In this document: piece by piece, positions 48,201 to 56,499 of the stretch | How the letters are laid out: each line of letters starts with the position of its first letter | How positions within the stretch are numbered: position 1 is the stretch's first letter | DNA from: Caballeronia sp. Lep1P3 | GTDB taxonomy: Bacteria; Pseudomonadota; Gammaproteobacteria; Burkholderiales; Burkholderiaceae | NCBI RefSeq assembly: GCF_022879595.1 | Contig: NZ_CP084266.1 | Span: 806,001-870,000 of the forward strand | Direction of reading: 5' to 3' | DNA length: 64,000 nt | The notes under the pieces: model-generated | Told to the model about the DNA's origin: nothing | Databases searched by the model: none | Seen by the model: only the letters and a program-made list of their open reading frames with translations | Translations under genes and position numbers: made by a program

Positions 48201-51133
48201 GGCGTGCCGACGCAGACCACTTGCCCGCCGCCGTCGCCGCCTTCCGGACCGAGATCGATGATCCAGTCCGCCGCGCGGATCACGTCGAGATTGTGCTCGA
48301 TGACGATGAGCGAATGACCGCGTTCCAGCAGCCGCCGCAACGCCTGCATCAGCTTGGCGATGTCGTCGAAATGCAGGCCGGTGGTCGGTTCGTCGAACAT
48401 GAAGAGGCGGCTTTCGCTGTTCTTCGCCTGCGACGTTTCCGCGAGGAAGCCCGCGAGCTTCAGACGCTGCGCCTCGCCGCCCGACAGCGTCGGCACCGGC
48501 TGGCCGAGGCGCACGTATTCGAGACCGACATCGACGATAGGCTGCAGCACGCGCAGCACTTCGGCGTCGTTCGCGAAGCATTCGACGGCTTCGCTGACCG
48601 TCAATTCCAGCACGTCCGCGACGCTCAGTTCGCGGCCGCCGCGCTCGATCTTCACATCGAGAATTTCCGCGCGATAACGCCTGCCGTCACAGTCCGGGCA
48701 GCGCAGATACACGTCGCTCAGAAACTGCATTTCGACGTGCTCGAAGCCCGAGCCGCCGCAAGTCGGGCAGCGGCCATCGCCCGAATTGAAGCTGAACATG
48801 CTCGCGCCGTAGCCGCGCTGCGCGGCGAGCGGCGCCTTCGCGAAGAGCTTGCGGATTTCGTCGAACGCGCCGACATAGCTCGCCGGATTCGAGCGCGCCG
48901 TGCGGCCGATCGGCGATTGATCGACGAACACGACATCGCCCAGTTGCTCCGCGCCCTTGAGCGCGCGGAACGCGCCGGGCGCTTCGGTCGCACGGCCGAA
49001 GTGACGCATCAGCGCGGGCGCGAGCACGTCCTGAATCAGCGTAGATTTGCCGGAACCCGAAACGCCCGTCACGCAGACGAGGCGTTCCAGCGGAATCTCG
49101 ACCGTCACGTCGCGCAGATTGTGATCGCGCGCGCCTTCCAGAACGAGGCGCGGCGTGTTCGCATCGACCGCGCGGCGATTCCAGTTCGACGCATGCGCCA
49201 CCTGCTTGCGACCGCCCAGATAAGCGCCCGTGAGCGTGTCGCCAGACTGGATGTCGCCCGGCGTGCCGTCATAGACGATCTGCCCGCCGCGCTCGCCCGG
49301 CCCCGGTCCCATGTCGATGAGACGGTCCGCCGCGAGCATCACCGAAGGATCGTGCTCCACGACGACGAGCGTATTGCCCGCGTCGCGCAGGCGATGCATC
49401 GCCTCGACGATGCGGTTCAGATCGCGCGGATGCAGCCCGATGCTCGGCTCATCCAGCACGAAGAGCGTGTTGACGAGCGACGTGCCGAGCGCGGTCGTCA
49501 GATTGATGCGCTGCACTTCGCCGCCCGACAGCGTGCGGCTCTGGCGATCCAGCGTCAGATAGCCGAGGCCCACGTCGCAGAGATATTTCAGGCGCGTTCG
49601 GACTTCGGCGTGCAGGAGCTTGAGCGCTTCGTCGAGCAGCGTGGAAGGCAGCGTGAGCGAATCGAAGAAGCGGCGAATGCGCTCGATCGGCATCAGCATC
49701 AGATCGTGAACGGTCAGGCCCGGCAGCGCTTCGAGCTGCTCGCGGCTCCAGTCGACGCCGTTCGGCATGAAGCGGTCGGCGGGGGCGAGAACGGCGTCGG
49801 CCTGTTCCTTCGTGCCCAGACGCCACAGCAGCGATTCCGTCTTCAGGCGCGCGCCCGCGCACGCGGGGCACGTCGTATAGCTGCGGTATTTCGACAGCAG
49901 CACGCGAATGTGCATCTTGTACGCCTTCGACTCCAGATAGTCGAAGAAGCGCTGCACGCCGTACCACTGGCTTTGCCATTTGCCGCTCCAGTCGGGCGAG
50001 CCCTCGATGACCCAGTCGCGTTCCTTCTGCGTGAGTTCGCTCCACGGCACGCCGAGCCGGATGCCGGCCTTCGATCCGTAGCGCACGAGATCGTCCTGAT
50101 TCTCTTTCCACGCGGGTGTTTGCAGCGTCTTGATGGCGCCATCGCGCAGCGTCTTTTTCTCGTCCGGAATCACGAGACCGTAGTCCACGCCGATCACGCG
50201 CCCGAAACCGCGGCACATCTCGCACGCGCCATACGCCGAGTTGAAGGAGAACAGCGCGGGTTGCGGGTCCGCGTAACGCAGATCGCTTTCCGGGCTATGC
50301 AGGCCAGTCGAGAAACGCCAGATGTCCGGCTCCCCTTCGTCCTTCAGCACATAGACGTTCACGCGGCCGGTGCCGCGCAGCAATGCGCCTTCGATGGCTT
50401 CCAGCGCGCGCGAGCGCTCCGTGTTCTGCAGGCGGAATCGGTCCGCGACGACGTCCAGCACTTGCCGCGCGCCCGCTTCTGTTTCGACGTGACGCTTCGC
50501 CTGCACGCGCGTATAGCCGCTCGCGGATAGCCACTGCGTGACTTCGTCGTCGCTCGTCGCATCGGGCAACTCGACGGGAAAGGTGATCGCGAGACGCGGA
50601 TCGCCTTCGCGCGTGCGTTCGAGCAAATCCGCGTAGATGGTCTCGGGCGTGTCGTGCCGCACGCGATGCGCGGTCTTCCTGTCGAACAGTTCGGCGGCGC
50701 GCGCGTAGAAGAGCTTCAGGTGATCGTTGAGCTCGGTCATCGTGCCGACGGTCGAGCGCGAGCTGCGCACCGGATTCGTCTGGTCGATGGCGATGGCGGG
50801 CGGCACGCCGTCCACGCGGTCGACCTGCGGGCGGTCCATCCGGTCGAGGAACTGGCGCGCATAGGCGCTGAACGTTTCGACGTAGCGGCGCTGGCCTTCG
50901 GCGTAGAGCGTGTCGAACACGAGGCTGGACTTGCCGGAACCGGACGGGCCGGTCACGACCGTCATCTGGCCGGTGTGCAGGTCGAGGTCGAGGTTCTTGA
51001 GATTATGTTGACGGGCGCCGCGAATGCGGATTGCGTTGTTCGATGCCAATTTTTCAACCGGTTCAATGAGATGGACGGCTTCGCGAGCCGTGGGCGGTAT
51101 GCGCCGCCGCAGCGAACGGTACTGTACACCCAT
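45227..51133 (-). CDS. uvrA: excinuclease UvrA, tandem double-length form
   Basis: Damage-recognition ATPase of nucleotide excision repair, 1,968 residues, about twice normal (940). Two complete UvrA units lie in one chain. Unit 1 has Walker A GPSGSGKSS near residue 60, LSGGEVQR, a second Walker A GVSGSGKSTL, a zinc finger (CPTCGG...CPDCDG) and LSGGEAQR. Unit 2 begins near residue 1080 (VRIVNAREHNLKSLDVDIPH) with GVSGSGKSTL, CPVCG...CNTC, LSGGEAQR, GVSGSGKSTL, CPACEG...CDVC and LSGGEAQR. So there are four ATP sites, possibly a tethered dimer. The start is uncertain: ATG 51133 lies inside the LexA box; ATT 51067 or TTG 51049 would begin right at the conserved sequence. Known as a double UvrA in some Burkholderia and Xanthomonas relatives, usually beside an ordinary UvrA elsewhere. 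Confidence 0.95.
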   Translation of the reverse strand: MGVQYRSLRRRIPPTAREAVHLIEPVEKLASNNAIRIRGARQHNLKNLDLDLHTGQMTVVTGPSGSGKSSLVFDTLYAEGQRRYVETFSAYARQFLDRMDRPQVDRVDGVPPAIAIDQTNPVRSSRSTVGTMTELNDHLKLFYARAAELFDRKTAHRVRHDTPETIYADLLERTREGDPRLAITFPVELPDATSDDEVTQWLSASGYTRVQAKRHVETEAGARQVLDVVADRFRLQNTERSRALEAIEGALLRGTGRVNVYVLKDEGEPDIWRFSTGLHSPESDLRYADPQPALFSFNSAYGACEMCRGFGRVIGVDYGLVIPDEKKTLRDGAIKTLQTPAWKENQDDLVRYGSKAGIRLGVPWSELTQKERDWVIEGSPDWSGKWQSQWYGVQRFFDYLESKAYKMHIRVLLSKYRSYTTCPACAGARLKTESLLWRLGTKEQADAVLAPADRFMPNGVDWSREQLEALPGLTVHDLMLMPIERIRRFFDSLTLPSTLLDEALKLLHAEVRTRLKYLCDVGLGYLTLDRQSRTLSGGEVQRINLTTALGTSLVNTLFVLDEPSIGLHPRDLNRIVEAMHRLRDAGNTLVVVEHDPSVMLAADRLIDMGPGPGERGGQIVYDGTPGDIQSGDTLTGAYLGGRKQVAHASNWNRRAVDANTPRLVLEGARDHNLRDVTVEIPLERLVCVTGVSGSGKSTLIQDVLAPALMRHFGRATEAPGAFRALKGAEQLGDVVFVDQSPIGRTARSNPASYVGAFDEIRKLFAKAPLAAQRGYGASMFSFNSGDGRCPTCGGSGFEHVEMQFLSDVYLRCPDCDGRRYRAEILDVKIERGGRELSVADVLELTVSEAVECFANDAEVLRVLQPIVDVGLEYVRLGQPVPTLSGGEAQRLKLAGFLAETSQAKNSESRLFMFDEPTTGLHFDDIAKLMQALRRLLERGHSLIVIEHNLDVIRAADWIIDLGPEGGDGGGQVVCVGTPDDVAACEASHTGRALLDYEEALSPGAAEKRAGVPLQLAAEVASARRALQGEDVVRIVNAREHNLKSLDVDIPHNKFNVVTGVSGSGKSTLAFDILFHEGQRRYLESLNAYARSIVQPAGRPEVDAVYGIPPTVAIEQRLSRGGRKSTVATTSEVWHFLRLLYVKLGIQHCIHDGTPVQAQSSEQIAAQLLRDFKGQHVGLLAPLVVNRKGVYTDLAKWAKARGNTHLRVDGEFHSVDPWPKLDRFREHTIELPVADLVVSAENEADLRRLLDETLEIGKGVMHLCAPLDGLHGALSNGKRRGKEETIVFSTRRACPVCGTSYPELDPRMFSYNSKHGWCNTCVGTGVKLTREQRAAFDDTVFAQDDRGREQSIGSVDQEPDDIVDQPCPDCEGTRLNDVARAVTFGNYPITEVGRWTVTDTREWIASLKLAGRDADIARDVVSEIEGRLQFLEEVGLGYLSLDRAAPTLSGGEAQRIRLAAQLGSNLQGVCYVLDEPTIGLHPRDNLILLSALKKLNDKGNTLVVVEHDEDTIRRADHIIDIGPGAGKRGGTVVAQGSVTDLAAHKASLTGQMLANPIVHPLQPRREVRAAVGKRPAVPEQWLTVENATLHNLRNVTASVPLNRLVAITGVSGSGKSTLARDVLMTNLLDAVGRSVLSSPAVRRARKTAQASETGKAAAKSRASVLAREAPRPKFDVVHAWQGCSGVTGFEAIDRVLEVDQTPIGKTPRSCPATYIGMWDTIRKLFADTLEARARGYTPSRFSFNTGDGRCPACEGQGVRTIAMNFLPDVKVPCDVCHGQRFNPETLAVTWRGKNIGEVLTMEIDEAVEFFASMPSIGHPLQLMKDVGLGYLTLGQPSPTLSGGEAQRIKLVTELSKVRDDITRRGQKPPHTLYVLDEPTVGLHMADVAKLIRVLHRLVDGGHSVVVIEHDLDVIAEADWVLDLGPEGGVNGGTIVAAADPDTLASHPRSHTGTALRPVLGRTHRSEDAA

Positions 51134-51139
51134 ACAGTA
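51120..51139 (-). promoter_or_regulatory. LexA (SOS) box upstream of uvrA
   Basis: TACTGTACACCCATACAGTA is a full LexA-type palindrome with CTG-N10-CAG at 51122-51137. It covers the ATG at 51133 and lies 50-90 bases before the first conserved UvrA residues, so transcription of uvrA, the ACT protein and DUF445 is probably derepressed by DNA damage. Confidence 0.88.
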
Positions 51140-51210
51140 CCGGCCGCACGATGTGCCGGGGGCGTGCGTTCATGCGTCACTGCGTTGCAAGTAGCTCGCC
51201 CGCTAAGCGC

Positions 51211-52098
51211 TCAAGTCAGATGTTCGAGCAAGGCATCGGCGACGGCGTCGGGTGCTTCGCGCGGCGGAAAATGCCCCGCGCCGTCGATGACCACGCGCCG
51301 GTATCCTGCGGTGAAGCAGCCCTCCTGTCCTTCCGACATCGCGGCGTCGTCGCAGGAATCCGCGCCGCCCTGAATCATCAGCGCCGGCACGCCGATGCGC
51401 TCGATCGTCGGCAGCCGTTCATAGAGCGGCGCAAGCGCCGGGTCGGACGGCTGATCGCCGCGCCAGCGCCGCCGATACGCATTGAGCGTGACCGGCACCC
51501 AATCCGGGTTCTCGAAGGCGCGCGCGGTTGCCGCGAACTCGGCTTCGTCGAACCAGCCGGGCGGCGACCACGTGTCCCACTGGATGCGCGCGAAGCCCTT
51601 CGGGTCAGCCGCGACCGCGTCCGGGCCGCCATCGAGCGACATGAACCACTGATACCAGAAGCGCCTCGCCTGCGCGAACGGCGGCAGCGTGAACGCCCCG
51701 CGCGGCTGAAACGCGAGCGCGATGGCCGCCATGCGCCGCACGCGTTCGGGAAAGAGCGCCGCGACGGTGTATGCGGCGCGCGCGCCCCAATCGTGGCCGA
51801 CCACGTCGAAACGCGCGATGCCGAGCGCATCGGCGACATCGACCGCATCTTTTGCAAGCGCGACGCCGGACCCATCGCGGACGGTGTCGGCGCGCAGAAA
51901 GCGCGTGTCGCCCGCGCCCCGCAGCGCCGGGATGACGGCCCGGAAGCCGGCTGCGTTCAGCCGCGCCGCGACCGGCGTCCACGCGCGGGCCGCGTCCGGC
52001 CAGCCGTGCAGCAGGATGACGACGGGACCATCGGCGGGGCCGGAATCGGCGTAGGCGATATCGAGCGTCGGCGTGCGGGCGTGTCGGTCGTCGATCAT
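51211..52098 (-). CDS. alpha/beta hydrolase, epoxide hydrolase/haloalkane dehalogenase type
   Basis: 295 residues. HGWPDAARAW near residue 31 is the oxyanion HGxP motif of epoxide hydrolases; the nucleophile is the Asp in VGHDWGA near residue 102, with the acid around residue 246 (GGADSCDD) and the base His in GAGHFPPREAP near residue 275. An Asp nucleophile means hydrolysis of epoxides or halides through a covalent ester. Substrate unknown. It begins at ATG 52098, and its stop is 77 bases before the uvrA start on the same strand, with the LexA box in between. Confidence 0.9.
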   Translation of the reverse strand: MIDDRHARTPTLDIAYADSGPADGPVVILLHGWPDAARAWTPVAARLNAAGFRAVIPALRGAGDTRFLRADTVRDGSGVALAKDAVDVADALGIARFDVVGHDWGARAAYTVAALFPERVRRMAAIALAFQPRGAFTLPPFAQARRFWYQWFMSLDGGPDAVAADPKGFARIQWDTWSPPGWFDEAEFAATARAFENPDWVPVTLNAYRRRWRGDQPSDPALAPLYERLPTIERIGVPALMIQGGADSCDDAAMSEGQEGCFTAGYRRVVIDGAGHFPPREAPDAVADALLEHLT

Positions 52099-52313
52099 GG
52101 CAACTCCGTTCTGAAGTCGGAAACCTCGATTCTAGAACCGGCGTTTGAAACGTTCGTGTTTAGCCGCGGATGGCAAAACTGACGGCTGTCGTCGTATGAG
52201 TACTCCGGCGGGGAGTAATCGCTTCCTTACGGGAAAATCCTCATCACCCGGGCGCCCGCAGCCCGGTATCTTCTTCGCAGGAAAACGATTTCCGAACACG
52301 CGGAGAACCGCAT

Positions 52314-52331
52314 CGATGTTGTACGACATCG
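52314..52331. promoter_or_regulatory. perfect 6-bp dyad before the polygalacturonase gene
   Basis: CGATGT and ACATCG separated by six bases, centred about 48 bases before the start. A TTGACA at 52338-52343 follows, but no -10 lies at the right spacing. It could be an operator for a pectin-responsive regulator. Confidence 0.35.
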
Positions 52332-52370
52332 TTTCTATTGACAACCGGCAGGACCGGATTGGAGACACAC

Positions 52371-54371
52371 ATGAAGCAGCCGCCTCGCACCCCCGCCTCT
52401 CCCCGACGTCGCACCGTTCTCAAGTTCGCCGGCGTGTCGGCGAGCGCGCCGCTTCTCGGCGGCTTGGGAAGCCTGAGCGTGCTCGCGGGCTGCGGCGGAC
52501 ACCATGACTCCGGCACGCCCTCGACGACCCCGACCCCGGCGGCAGACCCGATTTGGGGGCCGTCCGGTTCGGCGACGCAAATCATCAACGCGCTGAAGAA
52601 CGTTTCGACGTCGATGGTGCCGAGCCGGCAGTTCCTCGTCACCGATTACGGCGCGCAACCGTGCACGGTCGTCGCCGCGACGAGCCCGTACACCGATCCG
52701 GCGAAGTCGCCGGTCAGCACCGGCGCGAATCAGACGCAGGCGCCGAACTCGTTCGACTCGCGGCCCGCGTTCCTCGCGGCCATCGCGGCGTGCAGCGCGG
52801 CGGGCGGCGGGCGCGTCGTCGTGCCGTCGGGGAACTGGTACTGCGCGGGACCGATCGTGCTGCAATCCAACGTCGATTTCCACCTGAGCGCGAACTGCGA
52901 GATCTTCTTCAGCCCGAATCCGGCCGACTTCGCGAAAGACGGCCCCGTGGACTGCGGCGCGAACGGCAAGCTCTACTACAGCCGCTGGCAGGCCAACGAC
53001 TGCCTCAACTACGGCACGCCCATCTACGCGCGCAACCAGACGAACGTGGCGATCACCGGCGAAGGCGACACGTCCGTGCTGAACGGCCAGGCGATGACCC
53101 CGTTCGCCGGCAGCGGCAACACCGCGACGTGCTGGTGGACGTACAAGGGCAACAGCGGCGCATACGGCTACGCCGGCTCGTCCACGCCGTCGCAGGCATT
53201 CGTCAATCCGAACAACGTCGATCTGATGACGGCCGCGCCGGGCATCGCGAGCACGCTCTACGCGAAGCTCACCGACCCGGCGACGCCCTGGCAGCAGGAC
53301 CAGAACTATCTGCCCGCGCTCTCCGAAGCGGGCGTCGCGATCGAAAAGCGCATCTTCGGCATCGGCCACTATCTGCGGCCGAGCATGGTCGAGTTCATCG
53401 GCTGCACGAACGTGCTGATGCAGGGCTATCGCACCATCAACACGCCGTTCTGGCAGCATCATCCGACCGATTGCAAGAACGTGGTGATCCGCAACGTGAC
53501 GGTGGACAGCATCGGCCCGAACAACGACGGTTTCGATCCCGACGCGTGCGACATGGTGCTGTGCGAGAACGTCACCTTCAATACGGGCGACGATTGCATC
53601 GCGATCAAGTCCGGCAAGGACCTGGATACGCAATACGGTCCCGCGCAAAACCACGTCATCCAGAACTGCACGATGAATAGCGGCCACGGCGGCATCACGC
53701 TCGGCAGCGAAATGGGCGGCGGCGTGCAGAACATCTACGCGCGCAATCTGCAGATGCTCAATCAGTTCTGGGCGACGAACTCGCTCAACATCGCGATTCG
53801 CGTGAAAACCAATATGAACCGCGGCGGCTTCGTGAAGGACTTCTACGTGGACAACGTCACGTTGCCGAACGGCGTGAGCCTCACGCCTTCCGGTTACGGC
53901 AGCAGCCTGCTGGCCGGCAGCCCGATCAACTCGACGGTGCCGCTCGGCGTGGTGACGGCGAGCGCGGCGAATCCGTCGGCGGCGCAGGGCGGTATCATCA
54001 CGTTCGATTGCGACTATCAGCCCTCGAAGGACGCGATCCGCACGCGCCCCGCGCTCGTCCAGAACGTCAACATTTCGAACGTGAAGGCGAGCAACGTGAA
54101 CCTGAACGGTGTGACGGGATCGTGCTTTCAGGCGATCGTCGCGCAAGGTCCGGTCGCGTTCGACTACAACGGCCCCGCGCCGACGCCCGCGATTCCGGCC
54201 ATCACCGGCGTGACGATCACCAATTGCGACTTCGGCACGCCGGTCGCGGCGGGTCCGGCTACGGCAACGACGCCGGGACCGATCTACGCGTACAACGTGC
54301 ATGACATTGCGCTCGTGAACACGGTGATTGCAGGCAAGACGTTGAATCAGACGGTGACCGACGCGCGATAG
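52371..54371 (+). CDS. glycoside hydrolase family 28 (polygalacturonase-like) Tat lipoprotein
   Basis: Predicted pectin-degrading enzyme of 666 residues. The ATG at 52371 follows GGAGACACAC. The N-terminus has a twin-arginine motif (RRRTVLKFAG) and a lipobox LAG-C41, so it is probably exported folded and lipidated. The right-handed beta helix carries all four GH28 motifs: GPNNDGFDPD (NTD-like), TGDDCIAIKSG (the catalytic Asp pair), GHGGITLGSEMGGG, and RVKTN near residue 480. An N-terminal segment 90-190 with FDSRPAFLAAIAAC is typical of long bacterial members. No other pectin gene is adjacent. Pectin use fits plant- or soil-associated Burkholderiaceae. Confidence 0.92.
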   Translation: MKQPPRTPASPRRRTVLKFAGVSASAPLLGGLGSLSVLAGCGGHHDSGTPSTTPTPAADPIWGPSGSATQIINALKNVSTSMVPSRQFLVTDYGAQPCTVVAATSPYTDPAKSPVSTGANQTQAPNSFDSRPAFLAAIAACSAAGGGRVVVPSGNWYCAGPIVLQSNVDFHLSANCEIFFSPNPADFAKDGPVDCGANGKLYYSRWQANDCLNYGTPIYARNQTNVAITGEGDTSVLNGQAMTPFAGSGNTATCWWTYKGNSGAYGYAGSSTPSQAFVNPNNVDLMTAAPGIASTLYAKLTDPATPWQQDQNYLPALSEAGVAIEKRIFGIGHYLRPSMVEFIGCTNVLMQGYRTINTPFWQHHPTDCKNVVIRNVTVDSIGPNNDGFDPDACDMVLCENVTFNTGDDCIAIKSGKDLDTQYGPAQNHVIQNCTMNSGHGGITLGSEMGGGVQNIYARNLQMLNQFWATNSLNIAIRVKTNMNRGGFVKDFYVDNVTLPNGVSLTPSGYGSSLLAGSPINSTVPLGVVTASAANPSAAQGGIITFDCDYQPSKDAIRTRPALVQNVNISNVKASNVNLNGVTGSCFQAIVAQGPVAFDYNGPAPTPAIPAITGVTITNCDFGTPVAAGPATATTPGPIYAYNVHDIALVNTVIAGKTLNQTVTDAR

Positions 54372-54378
54372 TCGCTGG

Positions 54379-54425
54379 TGCGGGGCGCCGACGCGTCGCA
54401 AATGCGAGACGCGCCCCGCATGTTT
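54379..54425 (+). terminator. long stem-loop after the polygalacturonase gene
   Basis: TGCGGGGCGC pairs perfectly with GCGCCCCGCA (10 bp), and an inner TCGCA/TGCGA stem extends the hairpin; TGTTT follows. It lies 7 bases after the stop. Confidence 0.75.
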
Positions 54426-54532
54426 GGCTCATCATTGAATAATCGCCGGACGACACGCATTATTACCACGTCGTTCTTATAGAACAATTCCGAAGTCGGC
54501 TATCATGCGCCCCTCTGATCAGGAGGTAGATC

Positions 54533-55339
54533 ATGGTTCCCGAACGAATGCGCGTGGCCGCGAACGAATCGATATGCAAGTGCTGTTCTGGCCGAGCGTT
54601 TCTCTTCGGCGTTTGCGACTTTTCCAAAAGCTGCGCGGATCGCGCCGCAGGCCGTAAAGTCGATCCTTACGCAGGCGTCCCTGTTTATTATTATCGTTGC
54701 GCCGAATGCGGCTTTGTTTTCACGACGGCGTTCGACGACTGGGGAAGTCACGCTTTCGCGAAATACATTTATAACGACGACTACATCCGGCAAGACCCCG
54801 ATTATCTCGACGCGAGGCCGCAGAGCAATGCCAATGCGCTCGCCAGTCAGTTTCCCGAACTGGCAGGTCAGGAGATTCTCGATTACGGCTCCGGTAACGG
54901 CCTCTTGGAACAGAAGCTCAAGGCGCGCGGATTCGTCAAAGTGGACTCATACGATCCCTACGGCGCGATTCAAAACCGGCGTGCGCAGCCGCAGCGCTCT
55001 GACGTCGTTCTCGCCTTCGAAGTGTTCGAGCATCACGCGGCTCCCCGAGACCTGATGGCGGAACTCGCGCGTCTTCTCAAACCGCAAGGAATCGTTCTCT
55101 TCAGCACGCTCGTCACTCCGCCGGATATCGAGACAATCGGAATCGGCAATTGGTGGTACTGCGCGCCGAGAAATGGGCATATATCCTTTTTCACGCCAAA
55201 AGCCCTTGCGCATATTGCTTCGACTGTCGGTATGAAAGCCGCATCGTTCAGTGACGGCTTTCATTTCCTCTATCGGGATGAACCTCCCGACTGGATTTCG
55301 CGGTACACGGTCACACCCTGTTCCACTCGCGACGAATAA
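54533..55339 (+). CDS. class I SAM-dependent methyltransferase with N-terminal zinc-binding region
   Basis: 268-residue protein. The ATG at 54533 has a near-perfect AGGAGGTAGATC site. The N-terminus is Cys-rich: C15, C17, C18, C28, C34 and the pair C56-x2-C59 in YRCAECGFVF, as in zinc-binding heads of sugar- or small-molecule C-methyltransferases. SAM motif I is LDYGSGNGLLEQ near residue 113; VDSYDPYG is motif II; VLAFEVFEHHAAP is typical of Methyltransf_23-like enzymes. The closing WWYCAPRNGHISFFTPKAL is common in this group. Base composition is lower in GC than its neighbours, so transfer is possible. No sugar-synthesis genes are nearby; substrate unknown. Confidence 0.85.
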   Translation: MVPERMRVAANESICKCCSGRAFLFGVCDFSKSCADRAAGRKVDPYAGVPVYYYRCAECGFVFTTAFDDWGSHAFAKYIYNDDYIRQDPDYLDARPQSNANALASQFPELAGQEILDYGSGNGLLEQKLKARGFVKVDSYDPYGAIQNRRAQPQRSDVVLAFEVFEHHAAPRDLMAELARLLKPQGIVLFSTLVTPPDIETIGIGNWWYCAPRNGHISFFTPKALAHIASTVGMKAASFSDGFHFLYRDEPPDWISRYTVTPCSTRDE

Positions 55340-55348
55340 GGCTCACGG

Positions 55349-56473
55349 CTAAGCCCCGATCAGCACGCCCTTTCTAAACGCCCTTTCGCCCGTCACCCGG
55401 CCCATCGGCGCGCCCGCATAGACAAAGCGCGTCGCGCGACGCATATAGAACACGCCGTCGTTTTTTGTCGTCACGGTCGTCACCGCGTCGGTCAGCGGAT
55501 CGACGATATCGAACACGGCATCGCCCGCCTTCAAGAACGCCCCGACCGACGCGCGATACACGACGATGCCGCTCACCGGCGCAATCAATTGTTCGCTGCC
55601 CGCGAGCGGCGTCGCGGCGTGCGCGAGCGGCGGCAGTTCGCGCGCGCTTCCGTCGATGACGCCTCGCACAATCAGAAACTCGACGATGGCCTCGGCATCG
55701 CGCGAAGCATCGTCATAACCGACGTCACGCTGACCGCGATGTTCGAGCGTCGCCGCGATATTCGGTGCGCCGAGCGGCACGCGCTCGCCGAGCAGCGCGC
55801 GCACTTCGTTCCACAACAACGCGTGAATCTCGTCGAAGGACTGGCCGCCCGAATCGGTTGCGAGCAGCACGCCGTTCGCGCCGATGTAGCGCGCGAGCGG
55901 CTCGAGCGCGGGCCAGCTCGCGGGGCTGGTGTAGAGATGCATCGTCGCTTCGAGCGAGCAATGCAGATCGAGCACGATATCCGCATCCGATGCTTGCGTA
56001 AGCAACGCAAGGCGCAGCGATTCGAACTCGTTGCGCGGCGTCGTCGCGGCGAGCATGTCGCGCACGGCGGCGCGCAGCACGCGCGCGTTGTGCGCCGCGT
56101 CTTCGTTCGACAACTGGCCACGGATGCGCTCGACGAGCGCGCTTGCCGCCGGCATCGGGAAATTGCGGTTGAAGTTCTGGCCGCTATTCGCCTCGAAGCG
56201 CCCGATGAACTGCCCGAGCAGATGCTGCGACAAACCGATGGGATTCGCCACCGGCACGAGCACCACTTCGCCGCGCATGCGCGCGCTCGCCTCGATTTCG
56301 ACGAGACGCTGCTTGAGCCGCCATGCGGTGAGCATCGCGGGCGTCTCGTCCGCATGAAGCGATGCCTGGACATAAACCTTCTCGCCCGCGCCCGGCGTGC
56401 CGAAATGAAAGCTGACGAGCTCGCGCGTCGTGCCGAGCGTCGTCGTGACGAGCGGCGTGCGTTGAATGTGCAT
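55349..56473 (-). CDS. succinylglutamate desuccinylase/aspartoacylase family zinc hydrolase
   Basis: 374 residues of the M14-like AstE/AspA family. Zinc ligands are H-x-x-E in SLHADETPAML near residue 38 and the His in IVLDLHCS near residue 170. The family's C-terminal beta domain follows (PVSGIVVYRASVGAFLKAGD), resembling a lipoyl-like barrel. Members remove succinyl or acetyl groups from amino acids or act on related amides. It lies 26 bases downstream of the periplasmic binding protein gene and may share its transcript, linking uptake and hydrolysis of an acylated amino acid. Start ATG 56473 without a strong site, beside an AT-rich stretch. Confidence 0.87.
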   Translation of the reverse strand: MHIQRTPLVTTTLGTTRELVSFHFGTPGAGEKVYVQASLHADETPAMLTAWRLKQRLVEIEASARMRGEVVLVPVANPIGLSQHLLGQFIGRFEANSGQNFNRNFPMPAASALVERIRGQLSNEDAAHNARVLRAAVRDMLAATTPRNEFESLRLALLTQASDADIVLDLHCSLEATMHLYTSPASWPALEPLARYIGANGVLLATDSGGQSFDEIHALLWNEVRALLGERVPLGAPNIAATLEHRGQRDVGYDDASRDAEAIVEFLIVRGVIDGSARELPPLAHAATPLAGSEQLIAPVSGIVVYRASVGAFLKAGDAVFDIVDPLTDAVTTVTTKNDGVFYMRRATRFVYAGAPMGRVTGERAFRKGVLIGA

Positions 56474-56499
56474 TGCTTAGTGATCCGTATTATTCGTTA

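Noticed and set aside
45248..50530. Open frame of 1,760 codons on the plus strand opposite uvrA
   Set aside because: It is the mirror of a high-GC coding gene, arginine/histidine-rich, with no domain, ribosome-binding site or known family. Such shadow frames are common at this GC content.
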